Source: Telopea speciosissima (taxonomy: Eukaryota > Streptophyta > Magnoliopsida > Proteales > Proteaceae). From it: a stretch of DNA of 64,000 nt. The stretch's first letter is position 1. The number at the start of each line of letters is the position of its first letter. The translations under genes were made by a program, and so were the position numbers. The stretch spans positions 43,121,010 to 43,185,009 of the forward strand of contig NC_057925.1 of NCBI RefSeq assembly GCF_018873765.1, in the 5' to 3' direction. The notes below the pieces were generated by a model. The model did not search any database and was not told the DNA's origin. It worked only from the letters and a program-made list of their open reading frames with translations. Shown in pieces: positions 55,518-64,000 of this stretch.

Positions 55518-57263
55518 AAAACCCAATAAATAATTTCATTTTAAGGAAAAAGAAAATCCTAAATTGACTCCTTACCATCATTGACTAGTCTATAAGTCTA
55601 GGCCGGACCAAATGGTTGAGGCGTCAAGATCAAACAGGTCACCAAGAGAGGATAATTAGAATATGGTTCATTGTGGCTATTGAAAGTGTCTTCAAATGCT
55701 TCTTTCTCCATAACTAACTAATGTGATTGACTATCCACCACATCTATTCACATTCCAATTATTAATTATTAATTATTAATAATGATTAGAGTAGGTAGTA
55801 ATGCAAAAGCTTCTATGCCATTTGTTACATGGTAGTTCTTTTGGCAATTAAATTTGTTGTAGAGGTAGCCTTATTAACCTTTATCTATATAATTTCAGTA
55901 CTAATTAACACTTAGATAAGGAAAAAAATAAAGTAAAAGATAAAGGCTAAAATTATGAGTGTAAGGGTGTCGATTTGGGATCGGAACTAGGAACCTCCCG
56001 GAATCAATCTGCTAAAACCAGGAATTAACTTGTCCCGTTACTAAATGGGACGAGACGTTCTGGAACAAGTTCCCCAATGATTCTAGATCCAGAAGATCAA
56101 TAAAAAACTGTTTAGAACTGAAACCGTCATGACTCATTTAAGATGCATATTTAATGCTAGTTAATACTTGATTGTTATAACTTACAAGGGTTATGTCGTA
56201 ATTGCCAAAAAAAATAAAGTTGGTTGATTACTTGTATATTTAGAAATATATATTCAATTACTTGTATGCTTAGGAACTTATTTGCATACTTAGAAATTTT
56301 GAATTTCTTGAAATATTTTGAGTACCCAAAACTATTAAGATTGCCACATCATTTACCACAAAGCTTAAACTTAACCTAACCATTCTGCAATTCAGAGTTG
56401 GACCATATCTCCTCCATAATAGATTATGTTTCCCTTTTATTTTATGGTTAATTGGGCCAAACCCGTAAGTGGGTTCAAATCCCACTAAGTGACCCAATAA
56501 GAAAATCTCCATATATAGCTGCTTTGAGTGTTTGACTTATTCTGTTGTTCACACTTGAGCTTTTTTTTTGTTTTTTTTGCTTTCACATGGTTGACATAGA
56601 AGGTTGACCTCTCAAGTCTCATTTCAATTCTTTGACTTGATAATGTGTTTTGACTATCCACAACATCTATTAACATTCCAATTATAATTAAGTAGAGTTG
56701 GTGGTGATGCGATAGCTTTTGTGCCAAGCTTGGTGCAATGGTTTGGTTATATTTGTTATATGTTTTTTTTTTTGGGTGAGCTGAGAATTTGTTATATGTT
56801 AGTTTACTTGGCAATCAAATTTTGCCTAAAATGGTGATTGGGTTTTTATGTTTGCTTGAAGGAAAAATGTTATTTAAAGAAATAAAGTATAGGAGCAACT
56901 CCTGTTGATATACGAAGAGCGTACAAGAAAGGGAGGGGAAGGCCACCAAAATCGTGACAGAGATTAAATATGGAGGCTCCCTTAGCTAAATAATGTGTCT
57001 TGTTATTAAAGGCACAAGGAATATACAACTCAACCTAACTCAACTAAATGTGGTTGGCTACCTAGATCCTTGTCCTACAATCAACTATATTCGAGGTCAT
57101 ACTTGATACAAGTCTTAAGCTATATATGTTCTTCCTCACCATTTCTCCTAAGGTCATTTTAAGTCTGTCTAACTCTTTTAATTCCTTCAAACTGAATCAA
57201 ATCACTCCTTCGTACTAGTACATCCAAAGGCCTCTGTTGAACATGGCCATGCCACCTCAAATG
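55518..57263. other. Intergenic, no gene seen
   Basis: AT-rich. The phrase TGACTATCCAC(A/C)AC...ATTCCAATTAT occurs at about 55730 and 56650, a diverged local duplication. No gene recognised. Confidence 0.5.
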
Positions 57264-57268
57264 ACTTT

Positions 57269-57509
57269 TAACAGAACACGTTAACCGTCTGAGTCTTCTA
57301 CCAAGATAGAACACGACTCTATCAAAATAGCTCCTAGCTAACCTGTTTCCTATAAAACTCTTTGCTATTCTTATCCATTGTAACACCATACACTGTCTTT
57401 GTTATCCTTTGTAATCTCTCATAGTTTGTAACTAATTTACAAGTTATAAATACATGGGAAACTCACATACGATGATGTAAGAAAACCCAATTCAGCAATA
57501 ACTCTTTTA
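57269..57509 (+). repeat. Copia-2 5' LTR
   Basis: Contains TTATAAATACATGGG near 57443 (LTR TATA region); ends CTCTTTTA where the partner ends CTCTTTCA. Confidence 0.88.
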
Positions 57510-57577
57510 TGGTGTCACAACCTCCATGGGACTCTTGATAATCAATTTTTTTTTCTCTTCTCTTCTCTTGTTCTGCT

Positions 57578-58055
57578 ATGATAACTACATCAACCATGGT
57601 CGACTCTTCCTCTACCACTACTTCCTTCTCCCCTTCCTCTCACACAACTGCTGCACCTTCCACCATGACCACTCCTTTTGCATTAGGAAATATTTCTCAC
57701 ATATTACAAATCAATCTTCATCGCAACAACTACCTCCTCTGGCGAGCCCAATTCCTCCCTCTCTTCCGCCTCCATAGTTTCCTCAAATTCGTTGATGGCT
57801 CTTCACCCTCTCGCCCTTCCAACATTCTTACTTCTTCAAACCAATCCATTCCCAACCCTGAATATCTCACCTGGCAGCATCAAGACCAACTTGTTCTATG
57901 CTGCATCCTTTCCACTCTTACCAAAGTTGTGTTCTCCAACGTCGTCAGCTTGGACACGTCTCATGCCGTCTAGCGCAAGCTCGAGAAACTTTATGCTCCA
58001 TAGTCACAGGCTTGTGTTATGCAGCTTGATCTCCAGTTGCTTTCTCTCAAGAAAT

Positions 58056-58099
<44 letters not shown>

Positions 58100-61000
58100 C
58101 GATTATGTTCAAAAAGCCAAGACCTTGGTCGATCAACTCATTGTTGCCTCTAAACCCATTGCGGAATCGCAACTCACACTCAGCATTATGAGCGGTCTTG
58201 ACCCAGACTATGATGCCTTTGTCTCCTCCGTCACCTCTCATTTTGAAACCATCGAGCTTGATGATCTTATTGGCTTATAGTTCAATCAAGAGATTATTAT
58301 TTAGAGTTACATTCCAGATCAATCTGGCGATGCTGCTATCACGGCCAATAATTTTACCTGCTCATCCGATCATTCTTCATCATATAATCCCTCTTGTCGT
58401 GGTCGTGCTTCTTCTCGGTGTAGAGGTTCTGGTCATGTCCGCTCCAACAATGCACCTGCTAATCAGCGCTGTCGTCTAACCTGCCAAGTGTGCACCTAGC
58501 CAGGTATTCGGCCCTCCAATGCTATCAGTGGTTCAACCCTTGTTACCGCTCTCCCACCCCACAGTAATCTCATGGTCAGCATGTTGCCTAAGCCATGTAT
58601 GCGGCACCTTCTTCTCCCCAGCCTTACTCTACTCATCCACCAGCTGGATACAGTGTTGCTCCCCCTATGGCATCTGACCCCTATTGGTACCTTAATTCTG
58701 GGATGACACATCATCTGAAATATGATATGGCCAATTCTGAAGGATAATGACGTCACTTTGAATTTCATCCCACCTTTTGTTGTGTTAAGGATCGATACTC
58801 GGGGAATATACTCCTTCGCGCCAGAATAAAGGGGGTTTATATCAGCTTCAGGATGCTCGTACCATCTCTTTCGTTGATCAACCTCAAGCTCATGTTGGTG
58901 AATGTGCTTCTGTTTCTATTTCTGTTTGGCATGATTGATTTGGCCATCTCGCTGCTCGCATAGTTTCTTCCGTCATCTCCAAGCATTCGTTACCTGTTAC
59001 GGCTTCATCATTCACCGGCCTTTGTGAACCTGGCCAGTTGAGCAAGTCTCATCGTTTACCATTTCTATCCTCTTTAAATTATTGTATTCAGCCATTGGAA
59101 CTGATATATTTAGACTTATGGGGCCCTCTCCCAACCCCTCTATTTCAGGATTTTGTTATAATATTTGTTTTATTAATGCATTCAGTAGATATACATGGTT
59201 GTTTTCACTAACTATGAAGTCCAAGGCTCTATATACTTTTATCAGATTCAAAACGTAAGTGAAAAATTTTTTTGGTTGCAAAATAAAGGCTTTACAAACT
59301 AATGATGATCACGAGTATCATATTTTTTGCCATTTCTTGGCTCAACAGGGTATACTGCATCATTTATCTTGCCCTCACACTCAGACCCAAAATGGCATAG
59401 CTGAGCGCAAACACTAGCATGTTGTCGAATCTGGCCTGACTATGCTCACCAAGGCTTCCATCCCATACTCCTATTGGGATGAGGCATTTCTCGCTGCTGT
59501 ATTTTTAATTAATAGAATGCCACGCCTGTTCTTCATAATGTCATGTCCTATGAACAGTTATTTGGTCACCCGCCTGATTACTTGCACTTGCGTACATCTG
59601 GGTGTGCCTGTTACCCATGGTTACGTCCCTATAGTCATCAAAAGTTGGAGGATCGCTCCAAATAGTGTGTCTTTATTGGCTATTCAACTCATCACCGTGG
59701 GTATCGTTGCCTTGATCGCTAGGCTGGAAGGGTCTATATTTCCCTCCATGTCACTTTCAATAAATCTCATTTTCCCTTTGCCACTCCACTTAGACCATCC
59801 CCCACTCCACCCCCTCCTCCGCGGATTATACTTGGTCCAGTTCTCTCCCCACCAGCTCATCTTCAAGGGGTAACACCATCACCACCGATTTCCACTTAAG
59901 GGGTGCCAACTTCCCTTCCCTCCTCCTTACCCGAGTTACCTTCCCAACCCTCTTCTCTTCAACCGCACTCCCCCAGCTCCATATGTTTACCAGTGTCAAG
60001 AATAAGATCCACAAACCTAAGGTGCTCCTTGCTACCAAACATCTGGTTTGCGCTTATTTCAGTTTCACGGTAATTGACACCGAACCTACATGTTTTACCT
60101 CTGCCAATAAAAACATTCGCTGGCGCCTTGTGATGGCCACTGAATATAATGCATTACTTCGTAATGGCACTTGGAATCTTATTCCCTATCATCCCTCCAT
60201 GAAGTTGGTGAACTGCAAGCGGGTTTATCGTATTAAAACTAAAGTTGATGGCACCATTGATCGTTACAAGGCCCTGCTTGGTGGCCAAGGGGTTTACACA
60301 ACAAGCTGGCTTGGATTACGATGAAACTTTTAGTTCGATCATCAATCCTGCCGCTATCAGAGTGGTCTTATCTCTTGCGATTGTTTTTTAAACTGGACTT
60401 TGCGTCTGCTTGACGTTTAGAATGCCTTCCTTTATGACAACCTTACTGAACAGGTTTTTATGCGACAACCTCAAGGATATGTTGATCCTCGTTATCCCTA
60501 TCATGTATGTCATCTCCAAAAGTTCTTTATGATTTTAAGCAAGTCCCCCGGCCTTGGTATCATTGACGTAACACCTACCTTTTATCTCTTGGTTTTATCG
60601 CATCCAAGGCTAATTTCTCTATGTTCATTCAACATACATCCACTCAGATCCTACTTATTCTTATCTACATGGATGATATTATTGTTATAGGTAGCGATTC
60701 TAAGTCGGTTCAAACTCTCATTAGCACTCTTGGCCAAGAGTTTACCATCAAAGACCTTGGTGCATTAAGTTAATTCTTGGGAATTGAGGCTCATTGGTCC
60801 TCAAAGAGTTTGCATCTCACTCAATCAAAATATGTAGCTAGCCAACCTACTTCAAGCCATGCTCTACTCCTATGGTTCCATCTACTGTCAAGCTCTCCAA
60901 ATCCATTGGTCAACCACTTTTCGATGTGACTTTGTATAGAAGTACCCTTCAGTACCTTACCCTCACCAGACTTGATTTGGCTTTCTCGATCAACAAGGTT

Positions 61001-61595
61001 TGCTATTTTATGTATAGCCCAATGACTGATCACTGGTTGGGTGTCAAGCGCATCCTTTGCTACATTAAGGGTACTCTATATCATGGTATTCAACTTACAC
61101 CTGCTCATTCCCCTCTTCTTAATGCATTCACTACTGTTGATTGGGCTTATTTCCCAGATGATAGGAAGTCTACTAGTGGGTTCTGTATTTTTCTTGGGCC
61201 TAACATTATCTCCTGGAGTTCAAAGAAGCAGCCTACGATGGCTCGCTATAGCACCGAATCTGAGTACAAAGGTGTTGCAAACACCGCTTCTGAACTCCTC
61301 TGGCTATAGTACTTAATTCGAGAACTTGGCTACTCTCCTCCTCATTCGCCCATTATCTGGTGTGACAACATTGGGGTTACTTATCTTGCCGCCAATCCTG
61401 TCTTTCACGTGCGAAATAAAACACGTCAAAATTGATTATCATTTCATTCGTGACCAGGTTACGAAGAAGCTACTTGATGTTCGGATCATTTCTACCATAG
61501 ATGAAACTGCCGATATTCTGACCAAACCTATGGCCATCACCAGGTTTGAGTCCCTTCGTTCCAAGTTTACTATGGTCGACCCTCAATTGCGCTAG
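57578..61595 (+). pseudogene. Copia-2 gag-pol polyprotein, heavily broken
   Basis: Gag starts near 57578 (HRNNYLLWRAQFLPLFR at about 57718) and continues in another frame past a (CT)n run to about 58280. A protease-like WYLNSGMTHH lies at about 58683, where the catalytic Asp of DSG is Asn. Integrase remnants occupy 59080-59520. Reverse transcriptase spans 60110-60790 (RYKA, MRQPQGYVDP, YMDDIIVIG). RNase H spans 60960-61595 (STSGFCIFLG, STESEYKGVA, KIDYHFIRDQVT). At least ten stops or frame changes separate these pieces. Confidence 0.88.
58057..58095 (+). repeat. (CT)n microsatellite inside Copia-2 gag
   Basis: About 19-20 CT dinucleotides, read as alternating Ser-Leu in the gag frame. Confidence 0.93.
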
Positions 61596-61601
61596 AGGGG
61601 G

Positions 61602-61844
61602 TGTAACAGTACACATCGGCCATTTGAGTCTTCTACCAAGATAGAACACAACTCTATCAAGATAGCCCCCAGCCAACCTGTTTCCTATAAAATTCTTTGT
61701 TATTCTTATCCATTGTAACACCATACACTGTCGTTGTTATTCTTTGTAATCTCTTACAGTTTGTAACTAATTTACAATTTATAAATACATGGGAAACTCA
61801 CAGCAAACGATGTGAGAAAACCCACTTCAGTAATAACTCTTTCA
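61602..61844 (+). repeat. Copia-2 3' LTR
   Basis: Begins TGTAACAGTACAC and ends CTCTTTCA; partner of 57269-57509. Confidence 0.9.
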
Positions 61845-61864
61845 ACTTTCTTGTAACTTATCAT

Positions 61865-62575
61865 TGTTGTGTGTGAAACCCTCCGGTGTTTGGTTCGCCC
61901 GTGGATGAACCTGCAAAAACCAAGCAATGAGCGCAAGAGGGCCGGTGTGGCTCCGGCCTAGGACTCTCCGATGCTCAAGTCAGGTCTCCAACGCGGCGGT
62001 GTAAGCTGCGTAGTAAAAAGCAAGCGATGAATGGTGCTCCATACCGGGTATTTATAGAGTGAGGAGGAGACGAGATGGTTGGCGAGTCCTAGTATGGTAG
62101 GAGTCCTTCTTTCGAGAGGTTCTCTCGCGTAGAGCGGAGTGGAGAGTTATTTTTGGGGTCGGGCTCTTATTAAGGTAAGAGTCCATGTAGAGTACGATCC
62201 CGTGATGCGTGGGAATCGTGGCTCGATTCCTATCCCACGATTCTCGGGACGTGTTGACATGGCCCGGAGATCCCTGGTGGGGTGCTATGGGAGCTTTAGT
62301 GGAGGAGGACTCGGCAAGGGAGGTCGGCAAGGGAGGTCGGCCAGGGAGGTTGGCTCGAGGGATTAATCTCGGCCGCAAGCTCGACCAGGAGTCTATGGTT
62401 GACCTGTATGAGCTCGGCCTCGGCCACCGGCTAGTTCGTTCGAGTCTAGTTCTGTCGGGTGACTTATCGGAGACGAGGTCGGCCCGGTCTCCGACTCGGC
62501 CCAACTCGATTCTCGGATCGAGGTCGGGTCGGCCATGTGGCAGCCTCGATAGGAGGGGTGTTTTATGCCTCATCA
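61865..62575 (-). repeat. 3' LTR of a minus-strand Gypsy element
   Basis: 711 bp on the plus strand from TGTTGTGTGTGAAAC to TTTATGCCTCATCA. It is related to the solo LTR at 8041-8651. TATAAATA lies on the minus strand at about 62049-62056, which sets orientation. The minus strand reads AGTGGGGGCCC just before the LTR (plus coordinates 62576-62588), a polypurine-tract-like sequence. No flanking duplication is seen, as expected if the element continues beyond the window. Confidence 0.72.
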
Positions 62576-62823
62576 GGGCCCCCACTCATCGTGGGTCGGC
62601 TCGCACCGATGAGTAAAGTTTCTGATCGCTTGTCGGAAGATTCTTGCGGTTGAACCGAGCTTATTTATTGCCGCGGATTTAACATTGCACGACCTGACGG
62701 TTGGGTTTCAAGTGCCACGTCGGCAGAGCCATTATGGCGCTGCTCAGAATTCAAAACGCCCTTTGATCTAGGCCGTTGAATCTGCCGAGCTATGGTCGCC
62801 GTAGGATCAAAAAACCCAAGGAT

Positions 62824-62831
62824 TATAAATA
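62824..62831 (+). promoter_or_regulatory. TATA box of the antisense accessory ORF
   Basis: TATAAATA followed by GGCGACTCC, about 170 bp before the first plus-strand ATG of the accessory gene (62998) and outside the LTR. Confidence 0.5.
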
Positions 62832-62997
62832 GGCGACTCCTAACTATTCATTCCTCACTTGCTTTAAGTTATTGACTTCTTGACAAGCTTGGATCCTTCA
62901 GCTCGGTAGATCTCGGCGTTTACTTGCTTGCGATTGACTCGGTCGTTGCTTCGTTCGCGCCGGCTCTTCTTCAATCGCAAGTCTTCTCCGCCCGATA

Positions 62998-63952
62998 TGT
63001 CGGTTGGTAGTAGTCCTATGGGCGAGCTGCTCGCCAGCGCAGAGGGCGCGAGTTTGAGCCGAGAGCTCCCGCTCATTCTCCTACCATAGACCTATTGGGC
63101 TCGACCTCGGATGAGCCCGATGTAGTGAGCTTCGTCAGCCGAGGTGGCCGAGCCTCCGTTACTCCGGAGTCCGACCACGCGGCCCAATCCATCACCGCGA
63201 CCGAGCCGAGAACTCCGAGTTGTCCTCATCCAATGAGGAATCGGTGAGGGAGATTCGCCCAAGGTGGGGGTTGGCTCGGTCAACTCGTCGGCACGACGCC
63301 TCGGCCCGAGGAAGGTAGTGTCGGCACTGTCGAGCACGGTCACGGAGGCGACCTCAACTATCCGAGGACGACCTATGCCATCCCCGAGGACATTCACTCC
63401 GAGTTCCTAACCCCGGTGAGATGGCCTGCTTCATCGTGCCCGTCCGAGGTGGCTCTATACGAGACCCCCTTCAAGTATGCGTCGGCTCCCGTTCTCGGCC
63501 TGGTGGACCAGATCTTGAACCACTTCCACATGTCTCCTGGCCAGCTGGTGCCGAACTCTTGGCTGGCCGTGTATGGCTTCTATGCCTTGTTCAGCGAGAT
63601 GGGTCGATGTACGAGCGTGGCACTATTTTCTTGGCTCTTCTTCTTGAAGAAATCTCCCGAGAAGGGGTGGTACTACTTCTGCCGTCGATCGGGGAAGAGT
63701 GCGGCTCTGGGCGGCCATAAATTTCTGGTTGGTACGCCGACCTTCAATAAGTATTGGAAGCCTTGTTTTTTCTTCGCTTCCATTCCCAACAGCCCCCTCC
63801 GAACCGAGTGGAAGGAGATGAACCTGAACTACGTCAATAGGGTACTACCCCTGACCGAGAACGAGATGACATCGCTGGACCTGATCCTTCAGCTTCCGCC
63901 CTTCGATGTCCTCCAACTTCGGGACGAGGGGTTTCTTCGAGGTGGCATATGA
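62998..63952 (+). pseudogene. Gypsy-type accessory ORF (Transposase_28-like), antisense to its element
   Basis: The clear domain is in the frame 63416-63952, which reads GQLVPNSWLAVYGFYALFSE and KGWYYFCRRSGKSA. This is the pattern of the 'putative gypsy-type transposon' domain (Pfam Transposase_28, PF04195, by recall, not searched). Upstream, from an ATG at 62998 (MSVGSSPMGELLASAEG), the sequence is Ser/Glu/Pro-rich and needs at least two frame changes to join. Known plant Gypsy Tat-lineage elements carry such ORFs in antisense between pol and the 3' LTR, and that is the arrangement here. Base composition is markedly GC-rich compared with the rest of the window. Function unknown. The frame ends at 63952, inside the window. 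Confidence 0.65.
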
Positions 63953-64000
63953 CCCCGGTAGGAGCCCGAGCCGAGCCCGTCTCCGTTGTCCGAGATGACC
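63953..64000. other. Element continues beyond the window
   Basis: GC-rich sequence of the same Gypsy element; no pol domain is reached. Confidence 0.5.

Larger units (their letters stand above)
57269..61844 (+). mobile_element. Ty1/Copia LTR retrotransposon, old (Copia-2)
   Basis: Two LTRs of about 241-243 bp (57269-57509 and 61602-61844) and target duplication ACTTT (57264-57268 and 61845-61849). The 5' LTR has lost its initial TG. A PBS-like TGGTGTCACAA follows at 57510, and a purine-rich AGAGGGGGTG precedes the 3' LTR. I count about 28 mismatches in 241 positions (about 11-12%), much more than Copia-1, so this is an older insertion. Confidence 0.9.

Noticed and set aside
56470-56500. T-arm-like GGGTTCAAATCCCACT suggesting a tRNA
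   Set aside because: No A box, D-arm or acceptor pairing around it.

Overview
This window is nuclear DNA from a flowering plant. The evidence is a plant-type intronless histone H2B gene, PLS/DYW-class PPR genes, a spliced SLAH1-type anion channel gene, a plant 2-oxoglutarate dioxygenase exon, and dense plant Copia and Gypsy retroelements, TRIMs and MITEs. The species cannot be named from the sequence. Only one gene looks fully intact: histone H2B at 51437-51883. Every other recognisable gene is frameshifted, truncated or interrupted.

Layout. 1-2369 is mostly empty, with a degenerate tRNA-like sequence and a palindromic MITE. 2370-16890 is copy A of a segmental duplication whose copy B lies at 36214-39880; each copy carries one DYW-class PPR gene. 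Copy A has absorbed four separate insertions that copy B lacks: a 4.84 kb Copia element (2786-7625), a 611 bp solo LTR (8041-8651), a 461 bp solo LTR (10115-10575), and a 4.86 kb LTR-type insertion (11350-16211) that itself contains a 2.98 kb one (12871-15851). Each is bounded by TG...CA and an exact 5 bp target-site duplication, and copy B supplies the empty site. The PPR gene is broken in both copies, at different positions.

18.3-30.7 kb is retroelement debris: a decayed Copia element cut off inside integrase, a minus-strand retroelement accessory ORF interrupted by a complete 374 bp TRIM, a 2.9 kb solo LTR (26177-29072), a Gypsy gag-like fragment, and purine-rich tandem repeats. 30.8-36.2 kb is a cluster of inverted-repeat elements. 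A long-armed foldback element (30835-33423) holds a nested hAT-like element (31943-33222) that may carry unrecognised gene fragments. Next come a lone last exon of a feruloyl-CoA 6'-hydroxylase-like dioxygenase, a TIR element abutting that exon, and another palindrome.

40-51 kb holds two further solo LTRs, several foldback MITEs, and an SLAH1-like S-type anion channel gene on the minus strand (44143-46963). That gene has a foldback element in its N-terminal coding region and a 4 bp frameshift before its last membrane segments. Two head-to-head LINE RNase H fragments follow, then the H2B gene with a TATA box, CCAAT box and (CT)19 leader. 53.3-55.5 kb has a TIR element with an orphan ORF and a foldback MITE. 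57269-61844 is an old Copia element. From 61865 to the window end is the 3' LTR end of a minus-strand Gypsy element, with an oppositely oriented accessory ORF that has its own TATA box.

The genes do not form a pathway. The window mainly records insertion history, much of which can be ordered from nesting, target-site duplications and the duplicated empty sites.
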